DNA from: JAVJUV01 sp040220415
GTDB lineage: Bacteria; Pseudomonadota; Alphaproteobacteria; Rhodobacterales; Rhodobacteraceae
Length of the DNA: 64,000 nt
NCBI GenBank assembly: GCA_040220415.1
Contig: JAVJUV010000114.1
Location: forward strand, 7,465-71,464
Direction of reading: 5' to 3'
In this document: piece by piece, positions 1-8,298 of the stretch
How positions within the stretch are numbered: the first letter of the stretch is position 1
Layout of the letters: each line of letters opens with the position of its first letter
Made by a program: the position numbers and the translations under genes
The notes under the pieces: model-generated
Seen by the model: only the letters and a program-made list of their open reading frames with translations
Databases searched by the model: none
What the model was told of the DNA's origin: nothing

Positions 1-667
1 GCGCCCGGGCGGCGATGGCGCGAATGGCGTTTGCGTAGGCGTCGAGATATCGCCGGGCGTCCGCTTCGGTCTTCGCGGCCTCACCCAGCATGTCGTAGCT
101 GTAGGTGTATCCCCTGGCCTCCATCTTTGCCGCGCGGGCGAGGGCGTCGTCCATTGTTTGCCCGAGAACGAACTGCTGACCCATTTCGCGCATGGCCTGG
201 CGTGCCGCGGCGCGGATCACCGGTTCGCCCAGTCGCTTGACCGCGCCACGCAGGACACCGGTGATGCCCGGTTCGTCGTCGTCCAGAACCCGGCCCGTGA
301 GCATGAGCGCCCAGGTCGAGGCGTTGACCAGAGAGGAAGAGGAATGGCCGAGATGCCGGCCCCAGTCCGAGGGCGCGATCTTGTCTTCGATCAGCGCGTC
401 GATGGTATCGGCATCGGGGACACGCAACAGCGCTTCGGCAAGGCACATCAGCGCAATGCCTTCTTCGGTCGAAAGCCCGTACTCGGCCAGAAAGACCTCC
501 ATCAGGCCGGGCTTGCCGGTCTGGCGGATGCCGCGGACAAGTTCGGCCCCGCTGGCGGTGATGGCGGAGCGTTCCTCGGGCGAGAGCTGCGCGGCCTTGC
601 TCAGTCGGGCCACGAGCGTGGCTTCGTCCGCGTATTTTTTCATTTCCGGGCGATGTGTCTGGATCAT
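1..667 (-). CDS. putA: PutA, proline dehydrogenase / P5C dehydrogenase (N-terminal part, runs off left edge)
   Basis: Reading leftwards from the ATG at 667, the frame stays open to the window edge and gives about 222 residues. They match the N-terminal arm of bifunctional PutA, including the characteristic stretch GLSTEEGIALMCLAEALLR followed by the DxIxDALIxDKI region. PutA oxidises proline to glutamate in two steps (FAD proline dehydrogenase, then NAD-dependent P5C dehydrogenase). The catalytic domains lie beyond the window. The gene diverges from an Lrp-type regulator 88 bp away, the usual putA/putR arrangement in alphaproteobacteria. An internal ATG at 643 is an alternative start. There is no sign of damage in the visible part. 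Confidence 0.9.
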   Translation of the reverse strand, partial: MIQTHRPEMKKYADEATLVARLSKAAQLSPEERSAITASGAELVRGIRQTGKPGLMEVFLAEYGLSTEEGIALMCLAEALLRVPDADTIDALIEDKIAPSDWGRHLGHSSSSLVNASTWALMLTGRVLDDDEPGITGVLRGAVKRLGEPVIRAAARQAMREMGQQFVLGQTMDDALARAAKMEARGYTYSYDMLGEAAKTEADARRYLDAYANAIRAIAARA

Positions 668-754
668 GACGTCATATTATCATTCCGGGTCTGGGTGTTT
701 CGCCTAAAATGTGGCAAGAAGGCTGGCGAATAGACCAAATACAGGGCGGATTCC

Positions 755-1225
755 ATGTTGAAGAAACCGATAGAGCTCGATCGCATAGACGAACGGCTTC
801 TTGCCGAGCTGTCGTCCGAGGCGCGCGTGCCCGTCGCCGAACTGGCCCGACGTGTCGGCCTGTCGAAGACACCTGTTCAGGCGCGGCTGAAACGATTGGA
901 AGAACAGGGGGTCATTCGCGGTTATCGCGCGATGCTGGATCCGGTAAAGCTGGGGCGCGACCACGTGGCCTTTGTCGAGGTCAAGCTGAGCGATACCCGC
1001 GAAAAGGCGCTGTCCGCCTTCAACACCGCCGTGGCGGCGGTGCCGGAAGTCGAGGAATGCCACATGATCGCCGGCGCCTTCGACTATCTTCTGAAAGTCC
1101 GGACCCGTGACATGGCGCGCTACCGGCACGTCCTGGGCGAACGGATTTCCAGCCTGCCGCATGTGTCGCATACATCGACCCACGTGGTGATGCAGGCGGT
1201 CAAGGATGTCGGGATCGTGACTTGA
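755..1225 (+). CDS. putR: Lrp/AsnC-family regulator, probable PutR
   Basis: A 156-residue protein of normal Lrp/AsnC length. The N-terminal winged HTH spans about residues 8-60 (LDRIDERLLAELSSEARV, then VGLSKTPVQARLKRLEEQGVI), and a C-terminal RAM ligand-binding domain follows (about 70-150). Its position divergent from putA and its close likeness to PutR proteins indicate a proline-responsive activator of putA; this role is inferred from family and context. The 88-bp gap to putA should hold both promoters. The stop codon overlaps a TTG that opens the next reading frame, but that gene more probably starts at 1258. Confidence 0.88.
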   Translation: MLKKPIELDRIDERLLAELSSEARVPVAELARRVGLSKTPVQARLKRLEEQGVIRGYRAMLDPVKLGRDHVAFVEVKLSDTREKALSAFNTAVAAVPEVEECHMIAGAFDYLLKVRTRDMARYRHVLGERISSLPHVSHTSTHVVMQAVKDVGIVT

Positions 1226-1257
1226 CGCGCAGGGGCAGGGTGAGGCCAGATTGTCGG

Positions 1258-1800
1258 ATGATGCGTAATTTTCTTATCCTTTCCGCCCTGGCGGCCGGGC
1301 CTGCCTTTTCGGACTGCCCGCCCGCGCCTGACATCGCCGCCGACGAGGCCCGCATTCTGGCCGAGGTTCGAGACGCGCCGAACGAGACCGCCGCACGGCT
1401 TTTGACGAACCAGTTGTGGGAGCTTTGGGCCAAGGCGCCCGACGAGGCGGCGCAGGAACTGCTGGACCGGGGGATGACCGCGCGGGCGTCGTATGACTTT
1501 CTGAACGCCATCGATGCCTTCGACCGGCTGGTGGCCTACTGCCCGGACTATGCCGAGGGTTACAACCAGCGTGCCTTCGTTAATTTCCTGCGCGAGGATT
1601 TCTCGGCAGCACTGGAGGACCTGGAACTGGCGCTGGAGCGGCGTCCCAGCCACGTGGCCGCAATGTCCGGCAAGGCGCTGTCCCTGATGGGCCTTGGCCG
1701 GCATGACGAGGCTCAGGAGACCTTGCGCGAGGCGGTCGGACTGAACCCATGGCTTCCGGAACGCGGATTGTTGCAGGAACCGAAGGGCGAAGACCTTTGA
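1258..1800 (+). CDS. Exported TPR-repeat protein
   Basis: The protein has about 180 residues and begins MMRNFLILSALAAGPAFS, a clear signal peptide, so it is probably periplasmic. The rest is helical with TPR-like units around residues 75-165 (for example YNQRAFVNFLREDFSAALED and ALSLMGLGRHDEAQETLREA). I chose the ATG at 1258 because it places the signal peptide at the N-terminus; the open frame extends upstream to a TTG at 1222. A TPR domain suggests a protein-interaction role, but no partner can be named. It is followed by a tRNA gene. Confidence 0.75.
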   Translation: MMRNFLILSALAAGPAFSDCPPAPDIAADEARILAEVRDAPNETAARLLTNQLWELWAKAPDEAAQELLDRGMTARASYDFLNAIDAFDRLVAYCPDYAEGYNQRAFVNFLREDFSAALEDLELALERRPSHVAAMSGKALSLMGLGRHDEAQETLREAVGLNPWLPERGLLQEPKGEDL

Positions 1801-1896
1801 TCCGCGACATTTCGGAAATGCCGACATTCCGGGTGCCAGGCACCTCGGGGCTTGCAGTCATGCGGACTTCTGCCTTAGCAGGGGCACGATTGTCTT

Positions 1897-1982
1897 GCGG
1901 GCGTGGCGGAATGGTAGACGCATGAGACTTAAAATCTCTGGGGCGCAAGCCCGTGCCGGTTCAAGTCCGGCCGCCCGTACCA
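1897..1982 (+). tRNA. tRNA-Leu (anticodon UAA)
   Basis: An 86-nt class II tRNA with encoded CCA. The acceptor arm GCGGGCG pairs with CGCCCGT (one G-U pair), the anticodon loop is CTTAAAA giving anticodon UAA, there is an extra arm, and the T arm reads CCGGTTCAAGTCCGG. All the elements of a leucine tRNA are present. Confidence 0.97.
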
Positions 1983-2004
1983 AATCAGCTTATCGCAAGG
2001 CGTT

Positions 2005-2520
2005 TCAGTACCGGTAGAGCGACCGTTCCGCCCGAAGCGTCACGATTTCCAGACGAAGGAAGGAGCGTTCGCTGAGAAGGGCGGAGCGCTCGGGATCGCC
2101 CGGGGGAAGACTGCTGAGGGCGGCGTTGATCCGGCTGATCTGGCGTTCGGCCTCTTCGATGTCGCGCCCGATACGGTTGTATGTCAGGCCACGGAAGTTC
2201 AGGCGCTGAAGTTCGGCCTGTTGCTGGGCCGGGCAGACCGGCGAGAGCCGGCGGCCCTCTGCCCCCTCTTCCCAGGCGCGGGCGGGACGGCAATAGAGCG
2301 GCAGGCCCTTCTGCCGGCCTCTTTCCCAGAGGACAGGATCGGGAGCGATACCGAAATCGGCGCAGGCCTTTGCGTGCTTCTGGATATAATCCGGCGTGCG
2401 GCCGGCAGCACCGTCTTCCACGCCGATCGCCTCCCAGTCGCCGCCGCGGCATTCGTCTTCGGACAGCGTGGCGCAGGCGGCAAGAGGCAGGAGCAGAAAG
2501 AGGATGGCGATGAATCTCAT
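2005..2520 (-). CDS. DUF2799-type lipoprotein
   Basis: 171 residues starting MRFIAILFLLLPLAAC. The lipobox LAAC around residue 16 marks a lipid-anchored envelope protein. The mature part begins with the DUF2799 signature pattern (CRGGDWEAIGVEDGAAGR) and continues with a charged helical C-terminus. The family is common in proteobacteria and has no established function. The frame is open upstream to 2610, but the start at 2520 is the one that gives a proper lipoprotein signal. The tRNA-Leu ends 22 bp beyond its stop, so the two are convergent. Confidence 0.82.
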   Translation of the reverse strand: MRFIAILFLLLPLAACATLSEDECRGGDWEAIGVEDGAAGRTPDYIQKHAKACADFGIAPDPVLWERGRQKGLPLYCRPARAWEEGAEGRRLSPVCPAQQQAELQRLNFRGLTYNRIGRDIEEAERQISRINAALSSLPPGDPERSALLSERSFLRLEIVTLRAERSLYRY

Positions 2521-2558
2521 GGCCAAAGAATGCGCCGAGCCGCCGCTGTCATGCAATA

Positions 2559-3608
2559 TCAGAAACCATTGACGAGGCCGACAAACGTCTCGATATCGCT
2601 GTCGGGACACGACCAGTCGGTCACGAGACGCGCCGTTGCGGTATCGGCGGGATCGCCCTTGAGCGTGCCTTCCCAGATGTAATACATCGCGCCGGCGTCC
2701 TTGAGGCGCCGGTGGATGGCGCGGGGAAAGTCGGCGAAGATCATGTTGGCCTGGGGTTCCCAGCGGAAGGAAACCCCGGGGGATTTCCGGAGGTTGCGGG
2801 ATAGGGTGCGGGCCGAGGCGTTGGCTGCCTGCGCAAGTTCAAGCCAGAGGTCGTCCGCCAGATAGGCATCGATCTGGGCCGAGAGATAGCGGTGCTTTGA
2901 AAAGAGGTGGCCGCCGCGCTTGCGTCGCAGTTCGAACTCCCACGCCTTTTCGGGATCGAAGATCACGGCGGCCTCGACGCCCATGCAGCCGTTCTTGGTG
3001 CCGCCGAAACTGACGGCGTCGACGCCGGCTTTCCAGGTCATCTCGGCGGGGGTGCAGTCGAGCGCGACACAGGCGTTGGCGAACCGGGCACCGTCGAGGT
3101 GAAGCTTGGAGCCGTGGCTGTGGGCGATCCCGGCGATCTCGCGGATATGCTCGAGCGAGTAGAGCGTGCCGCGTTCGGTGACCTGCGTGATCGAGACCGG
3201 GCCAAGCTGCGGTCCGTGCACGCCCCACGCAGCGCGCTTCGTCATCTCGGCGTCGAGTGCCGCAGGGTCGATCTTGGCGTCAAGGCCTTGAATCAAAGAG
3301 AGTTTCGCACCGCCGGAATAGAATTCCGGTGCGTTGCACTCGTCTTCGTGGATATGCGCTTCGGGGGTGCAGAAGATGATCTCGTAGGGCTTCGCGAACG
3401 TGGCAAGCAGGATCGAGTTGCAGGCGGTTCCGGTGGCGGTGAAGTAGACGGCGGCCTGCGTTGCCTCGAATGCATCGCGAACACGCCCAATGGCGCGTTC
3501 GGTCAGCGCATCATTGCCGTATCCAACGGCCCAGCCTTCGTTGGCCGCTGCAAGCGCTTCCAGGATCTTCGGATGAATCGGGCCGGCGTTGTCGGAGGCG
3601 AAATGCAT
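2559..3608 (-). CDS. Low-specificity L-threonine aldolase
   Basis: A 349-residue PLP enzyme of the beta-eliminating lyase / threonine aldolase family (fold type I). It cleaves threonine and allo-threonine to glycine and acetaldehyde in the cytoplasm. Diagnostic stretches are MHFASDNAGPIHPKIL at the start, HIHEDECNAPE, the HLDGARFANA segment, and SFGGTKNG with the PLP lysine near residue 206. The ATG at 3608 overlaps by one base the stop of the upstream YcgN-type gene (TGATG), so the two are translationally coupled; an upstream start at 3638 would lie inside that gene and was rejected. Confidence 0.9.
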   Translation of the reverse strand: MHFASDNAGPIHPKILEALAAANEGWAVGYGNDALTERAIGRVRDAFEATQAAVYFTATGTACNSILLATFAKPYEIIFCTPEAHIHEDECNAPEFYSGGAKLSLIQGLDAKIDPAALDAEMTKRAAWGVHGPQLGPVSITQVTERGTLYSLEHIREIAGIAHSHGSKLHLDGARFANACVALDCTPAEMTWKAGVDAVSFGGTKNGCMGVEAAVIFDPEKAWEFELRRKRGGHLFSKHRYLSAQIDAYLADDLWLELAQAANASARTLSRNLRKSPGVSFRWEPQANMIFADFPRAIHRRLKDAGAMYYIWEGTLKGDPADTATARLVTDWSCPDSDIETFVGLVNGF

Positions 3609-4075
3609 CAGGGATCCTCGATGATGTGCTCTTCCCACTCGTCCTCGGGCACCTCGAATTCTGGCACGGTCCAGCCTTTTACCGACATGCCCGCCTCGTG
3701 GATCGTGTCCGACGAGCCGGAGACGAGGGGATGCCAGTCGTAAAGCGGTTTACCCTCGTAAACAAGGCGATAGGCGCAGGTGGACGGCATCCAGTAGGCG
3801 ATATCGGCGATGTTGTTCGGGGTCAGGACGACGCAATCGGGGACGAATTGCTTGCGGATTTCGTAGTGTGCGCAGCGGCAGGTCTCGCCATCGAGAAGTC
3901 GGCAGGCGACGCGGGTGAAGGCCACCTCGGCGGTGTCGGGGTCTTCGAGCTTGTTCAGACAGCACTTGCCGCAACCGTCGCAAAGCGCCTCCCACTCGCG
4001 CTTGGTGAGGTTCTTCAAGGGCACGCGTTCCCAATAGTGGTCGCGCAGCCCGGTGCGGTCGATCGGGTCGGTCAT
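3608..4075 (-). CDS. YcgN/UPF0260-family cysteine-cluster protein
   Basis: 155 residues with CDGCGKCC near residue 33 and a TCRC pair near 65, the conserved cysteines of the YcgN (UPF0260, zinc/iron-chelating CxxCxxCC) family. The cytoplasmic function is not established; metal binding is inferred from the cysteines. It is the first gene of a two-gene unit with the threonine aldolase, overlapping it by one base. Confidence 0.88.
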   Translation of the reverse strand: MTDPIDRTGLRDHYWERVPLKNLTKREWEALCDGCGKCCLNKLEDPDTAEVAFTRVACRLLDGETCRCAHYEIRKQFVPDCVVLTPNNIADIAYWMPSTCAYRLVYEGKPLYDWHPLVSGSSDTIHEAGMSVKGWTVPEFEVPEDEWEEHIIEDP

Positions 4076-4117
4076 GGGGGCAGGTTTGGAGGAAAGGGGC
4101 GGGGATGGGAAGGGGGG

Positions 4118-4765
4118 TTAGGTGTCGTCAAGAATTGCAAAACCTTCAGGCTTGAAGCGCACGTGCGTGATGCTCTCACAATCGTGCAGTTCAAATAAGT
4201 CTGGGTGTGATTTCAAGTAATCACGCCAATTCGGATGGCCTTTGGCGCTAATGGTCTTTCCATGCCTTTTCATCCCATTCGAAAGAGCTTGAAGGTCAAT
4301 GCCGTTGCCTTTGGTGCTTCCGGCGCGAATGACTTCTCGAATCATGCGATTGAACATCGTAGTCTCGTCGAACAACATCTCGAAATGTGAAGACGCCTCC
4401 CTGAAAGACTGAGGCGTCTTTCGCTCGCCTACACCGACCACGTGACGGCCCTTCTCTCGCAGCCTACGTGCCAGATGAGTGAAATCTCCATCCGAACTGG
4501 CAATGACAAAGGCGGACGGACCGAGATCGGAGTAGAATTCCATCGCCTCAATTGTCAGGAGGAGGTCGCTCGCGTTTTTTCCGGTGCCGGCATGCACGAA
4601 ATGGAACTGAGGTTGCGCTAGCCATTTCGGACCTTTCTGCGCATTCCCATAAGTTCTGGCGATTGTGACTGTACCGATATCTTGAGCGATTTTCAGGATG
4701 TGTTTGGCATGATCGGCGGAAATGTTGTCGCCGTCGACCAGAAGAGCGACTGAGGAATGAGTCAT
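4118..4765 (-). CDS. NYN-domain protein with C-terminal OST-HTH/LOTUS domain
   Basis: 215 residues. The N-terminal half is a NYN (PIN-like) RNase domain: VALLVDGDNIS at 7-17, a conserved acidic DLLLTIEAM, and ASSDGDFTHLARRLREKG around 89-106 supply the acidic residues for metal-dependent nuclease chemistry. The last 70 residues (IDLQALSNGMKR to HVRFKPEGFAIL) resemble an OST-HTH/LOTUS RNA-binding domain. Bacterial NYN-LOTUS proteins are thought to act on RNA; the target here is unknown. The DNA is visibly less GC-rich than its neighbours, suggesting acquisition by transfer. It stands alone between ycgN and ribF. Confidence 0.82.
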   Translation of the reverse strand: MTHSSVALLVDGDNISADHAKHILKIAQDIGTVTIARTYGNAQKGPKWLAQPQFHFVHAGTGKNASDLLLTIEAMEFYSDLGPSAFVIASSDGDFTHLARRLREKGRHVVGVGERKTPQSFREASSHFEMLFDETTMFNRMIREVIRAGSTKGNGIDLQALSNGMKRHGKTISAKGHPNWRDYLKSHPDLFELHDCESITHVRFKPEGFAILDDT

Positions 4766-4829
4766 CGGAATTGACCTGCCTAAAAAGCGAACAGGTCAGC
4801 CCTAGACTCCGAAAACGGCAAGAAAATGG

Positions 4830-5756
4830 TCAGGTGGCCGAGAGGATCTCGCGCGCGCGGGCGCTGTCGGCGTCCATCTGGGCGATCAGCGCGTCGAGGC
4901 TGTCGAATACCTCTTCCGGGCGGAGGTAGGCGACAAGGGCGACCGAGAGGTGGGTGCCGTAAAGGTCGCCCTTGAAGTCGAAGACGTGGGATTCGCAGTT
5001 CGGGCGGTTCTCGCCGAACATCGGACGGACGCCGATCGAGGCGACGCCGTCGTAGTCGCCTGCGTGTTCGCCGGTCAGCACGCGGACGCGCACGGCGTAG
5101 ACGCCGAATTTCGGCGGGTGCAGGCCGTCGATGGACATGTTGGCGGTGGGATAGCCCAGGTCGCGGCCGCGCTGGTCGCCGCGGACCACGGCGCCTTCGA
5201 TCCGGTGAAGGTGGCCGAGCATCGCGGCGGCGTCCTCGGGGCGGCCTTCGGAAAGCGCCTCGCGGATGCGGGTCGAGGAGACGGGCGATCCGTCGCCCAC
5301 CAGTTCGGCGACGGTCACGCCGAAGCCGAAGCGATGCCCGTAGTCATTCAGATGCTGTGCCGTGCCCTTGCGGCCCTTGCCGAAGCAGAAGTCCGCGCCG
5401 ACCGTGACATGCGCCAGGCCAAGCTGGCTGGCGATGATGTCGCGGGCGAACTCTTCGGGCGTGAGGGCGGCGAGGCGGGTGTTGAACGGCAGTTCGTAAA
5501 GGTGCCGGACGCCAAGGGTTTCCAGGCGGTGCGCCCTTGCCTCGGCGTTCATCAGCCGGAAGGCGGGCGCATCGGGGGCGAAGTATTCGCGGGGGTGCGG
5601 CTCGAAGGTGACGACACCCAGCGGCGCGTCGGCGGCCTGGGCCGCGATGCGCAGCACCGCCTGATGCCCGAGATGGACGCCGTCGAAGTTTCCGATGGCG
5701 GCGGTGGCGCCCCTGTCGGCGTCGGTCAGGTAGCGTGTGTCACGGTGGATGCGCAT
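4830..5756 (-). CDS. ribF: Bifunctional riboflavin kinase / FAD synthetase
   Basis: 308 residues, normal for RibF. The N-terminal nucleotidyltransferase (FAD synthetase) domain has GNFDGVHLGHQ near residue 22 and the SSTRIREAL motif near 160. The C-terminal flavokinase domain has GRDLGYPTANM near 198 and the conserved GVRPMFGENRPNCE region. It converts riboflavin to FMN and FAD in the cytoplasm. No FMN riboswitch is visible upstream. Confidence 0.96.
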   Translation of the reverse strand: MRIHRDTRYLTDADRGATAAIGNFDGVHLGHQAVLRIAAQAADAPLGVVTFEPHPREYFAPDAPAFRLMNAEARAHRLETLGVRHLYELPFNTRLAALTPEEFARDIIASQLGLAHVTVGADFCFGKGRKGTAQHLNDYGHRFGFGVTVAELVGDGSPVSSTRIREALSEGRPEDAAAMLGHLHRIEGAVVRGDQRGRDLGYPTANMSIDGLHPPKFGVYAVRVRVLTGEHAGDYDGVASIGVRPMFGENRPNCESHVFDFKGDLYGTHLSVALVAYLRPEEVFDSLDALIAQMDADSARAREILSAT

Positions 5757-5796
5757 GGGGTGCGGTTAGCGTGGCCGGACCCGCGGCACAAGAGGG

Positions 5797-6240
5797 TCAG
5801 TCGAACTTGGCGGAAGGTGCAAGCACCGTTGCCTCGCCCTTGAGTACCGGCTTGCCGTCGACGAGGCAGCGGGTATCCAGTTTCACGCGGCGTCTGGAAT
5901 GATCGATTTCCAGCACTTCGACTTCGGCGGTGACCACGTCGCCGGGACGGACCGGGGCGAGGAAGCGGAGGTTCTGGCCAAGGTATACGGTGCCGTGGCC
6001 CGGCAGCTGCTCGCCGATGACCGCCGAGACGAGGCCCGCGGTCAGCATGCCGTGGGCGATGCGGCCACCGAAGATCGTGTCCATGGCGTAGGCGTCGTCC
6101 AGATGCACCGGGTTGCGATCGGTCGAAACCTGGGCAAAGAGCTCGATATCGAGGTCGGTGACCTCTTTCGTCAGGCTTCGCACCATGCCGATCTCGAGGT
6201 CTTCGATGACAATCGTGCCGCGCGGCTGGTTGTCGAGCAT
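5797..6240 (-). CDS. MaoC-like (R)-specific enoyl-CoA hydratase
   Basis: About 147 residues with the hot-dog-fold hydratase 2 motif DRNPVHLDDAYA followed by GRIAHGML, supplying the Asp/His pair that hydrates trans-2-enoyl-CoA (PhaJ/MaoC family). I chose the ATG at 6240 because AAGGA lies seven bases upstream, whereas the ATG at 6273 and the TTG at 6276 have no ribosome binding site. The substrate (fatty acid or PHA metabolism) cannot be read from the context. Confidence 0.85.
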   Translation of the reverse strand: MLDNQPRGTIVIEDLEIGMVRSLTKEVTDLDIELFAQVSTDRNPVHLDDAYAMDTIFGGRIAHGMLTAGLVSAVIGEQLPGHGTVYLGQNLRFLAPVRPGDVVTAEVEVLEIDHSRRRVKLDTRCLVDGKPVLKGEATVLAPSAKFD

Positions 6241-6425
6241 CGGAGATTCCTTCAGCAACTTTTGAACGTCCATCAATGTGTATGTGAAATTATATTACTT
6301 TGCAATTGCAGAAAATCAAGGGCTGGCCGCGATGGATGAACGCATTGTTTCCGGTTTTGCGACTGGCTCCCGCCGGGCGGACGGATATGATCCGCCCAGT
6401 ATTCAATGGCTGGGGGGCTGTTCGG

Positions 6426-6545
6426 ATGCCGAAGAGGTTTTGGGCATTTCTATACGGGACCGAGGATGCGGTTCCCGGCGACTATGTGCTGGCGCTGATC
6501 GCAACGGTCGGGCTGATGGCGGCGATCCTGATGGGGATGATCTGA
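6426..6545 (+). CDS. Small hypothetical membrane protein
   Basis: 39 residues from the ATG at 6426, ending in one hydrophobic segment (YVLALIATVGLMAAILMGMI). The frame opens earlier, at 6300, but the upstream part looks random. It is convergent with prs, 17 bp away. No family is recognised; a real single-pass membrane peptide is possible but not proven. Confidence 0.35.
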   Translation: MPKRFWAFLYGTEDAVPGDYVLALIATVGLMAAILMGMI

Positions 6546-6562
6546 ACAGCCGTTAGACCGAC

Positions 6563-7585
6563 TTACGATGCGATCGAATAGGTGCCGTCGTAGATCGGCT
6601 CCAGCGTCTCGTGATCGAAGAGCGACGAGACCGAGGTGCCGTGCCAGATGTTCAGGATGGCCTGCGCGAAGATCGGGGCCATCGGCACGACGCGGATGTT
6701 CTTGGTGGCCAGCGTGGCCGTGGTGGGTTCGATCGTGTCGGTGATGACGAGGTTCTTCATGACCGACTGCGAGACGCGCTCGATCGCGGGGCCCGAAAGG
6801 ACGCCGTGCGAGATATAGGCGTGGACCTCTTTCGCCCCTGCTTCCATCAGCACCTCGGCGGCCTTGCAGAGCGTTCCGGCGGTGTCGACGATATCGTCGA
6901 CGATGACGCAGACACGATCCTTGACGTTGCCGATGACGGTCATTTCGGCGATCTCGCCGGGTTTCTCGCGGCGTTTGTCGACGATGGACAGGGGCGCGTT
7001 GATGCGCTTGGCCAGTTCGCGGGCGCGGGCCACGCCGCCCACGTCCGGCGAGACGACCGTGACCTGGTCCAGCTTGCTGCGGAACTGGTGCTTGATGTCG
7101 AGGGCGAAGACCGGCGAGGCGTAAAGGTTGTCGACGGGGATATCGAAGAAGCCCTGGATCTGGGCCGCGTGAAGGTCCATCGTCAGAACCCGCTCGATCC
7201 CTGCGCTGACCATCATGTTCGCGACCAGCTTGGCCGTGATCGGTGTGCGCGCCTTTGTGCGGCGATCCTGCCGGGCGTAGCCGAAGTAGGGGATCACCGC
7301 GGTGATGCGGCTGGCCGAGGAACGGCGGAGCGCATCCGACATGATCAGAAGCTCCATCAGGTTGTCGTTCGCCGGGTTCGATGTGGACTGCAGGATGAAC
7401 ATGTCCTCGCCGCGGACATTCTCGAACACCTCGACGAAAATCTCGCCGTCGTTGAAGCGTTCGACTCTGGCGTCGACCAGCCCGACATTCATGCCCCGGT
7501 GCATCGAAAGCCTTCGAGTCACGGCCTTGGCGAGCGACCGGTTGGCGTTACCGGAGATGATCTTCGGTTCCTGAATGTTGGGCAT
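6563..7585 (-). CDS. prs: Ribose-phosphate pyrophosphokinase
   Basis: 340 residues. It makes PRPP from ribose 5-phosphate and ATP for purine, pyrimidine, His, Trp and NAD synthesis. Class I PRPP synthetase marks are present: FNDGEIFVEVFENVRGEDMF, the ATP-loop YFGYARQDRRTKARTPI, the catalytic flexible-loop region DKRREKPGEIAEMTV, and the PRPP-binding loop CVIVDDIVDTAGTL. The ATG at 7585 (MPNIQEPKIISGNANR) gives the standard N-terminus; the frame runs to 7642. Confidence 0.96.
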   Translation of the reverse strand: MPNIQEPKIISGNANRSLAKAVTRRLSMHRGMNVGLVDARVERFNDGEIFVEVFENVRGEDMFILQSTSNPANDNLMELLIMSDALRRSSASRITAVIPYFGYARQDRRTKARTPITAKLVANMMVSAGIERVLTMDLHAAQIQGFFDIPVDNLYASPVFALDIKHQFRSKLDQVTVVSPDVGGVARARELAKRINAPLSIVDKRREKPGEIAEMTVIGNVKDRVCVIVDDIVDTAGTLCKAAEVLMEAGAKEVHAYISHGVLSGPAIERVSQSVMKNLVITDTIEPTTATLATKNIRVVPMAPIFAQAILNIWHGTSVSSLFDHETLEPIYDGTYSIAS

Positions 7586-7696
7586 GGGCAGCGGCGTCCT
7601 GTCTTCATTCTGCGCAGTGTCACAGAATCGTAACGTTGACACCGCTTAGCACGCGCATAGGGTCAGGCAAACATCCGTTCTGAGCGGCGAGGCCAA

Positions 7697-8296
7697 ATGC
7701 CCCATATCGACTATTATCTCGCTACGATATCGCCGAATTGCTACCTGGCGGGCACGCGTCCGGCCGAGATTGCTCAAAAACACGGCGCGACGATCGCCTA
7801 CAAGCCGCTGGACATCATGGCGCTGTTCGCCCGGACCGGCGGTGTGCCGCCCGGGCAGAGGCATCCGTCGCGGCAGGAATACCGCCTGATCGAGATCGAG
7901 CGGTCGGCGAAACTGCTGGGGATGCCGGTCAATCCGAAGCCGGCGCATTTCCCGACGAACCCGGCACCTTCGTCCTATGCGGTGATCGCCGCCGGGAAGG
8001 CCGGGGGCGGCGACATGGGCGCGCTGGTGGCCGCCATCACGCGGGCCTGCTGGGCCGAGGAGAAGGACGTGGCCGACGATGCGGTGATCAAGTCCTGTCT
8101 GGAGGCCGCCGGGTTCGATCCGGGACTGGCCGACAGCGGCCTGCTTCAGGGCGCGATGGTCTATGAGCAGAACCTTGAAGACGCGGTTTCCGCCGGTGTT
8201 TTCGGCGCGCCGTTCTTCATCACCGACGACGGGGCGAAGTTCTGGGGGCAGGACCGGCTGGATCAGCTGGATATGCACCTTCGAGGAGATCTCTGA
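7697..8296 (+). CDS. 2-hydroxychromene-2-carboxylate isomerase-like DsbA-fold protein
   Basis: 199 residues of the HCCA isomerase / kappa-class GST type: IDYYLATISPNCYLAG at the N-terminus (the glutathione-site Ser/Asn region), a helical middle, and GVFGAPFFITDDGAKFWGQD near the C-terminus with the cis-proline. Such proteins use glutathione to isomerise naphthalene-degradation intermediates, but most homologues have no known substrate. The next gene, an alpha/beta hydrolase, starts 3 bp downstream, so they form an operon. Confidence 0.85.
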   Translation: MPHIDYYLATISPNCYLAGTRPAEIAQKHGATIAYKPLDIMALFARTGGVPPGQRHPSRQEYRLIEIERSAKLLGMPVNPKPAHFPTNPAPSSYAVIAAGKAGGGDMGALVAAITRACWAEEKDVADDAVIKSCLEAAGFDPGLADSGLLQGAMVYEQNLEDAVSAGVFGAPFFITDDGAKFWGQDRLDQLDMHLRGDL

Positions 8297-8298
8297 GC

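Noticed and set aside
5757..5796. FMN riboswitch upstream of ribF
   Set aside because: The upstream gap is only 40 bp to the MaoC gene and shows none of the conserved RFN-element helices.
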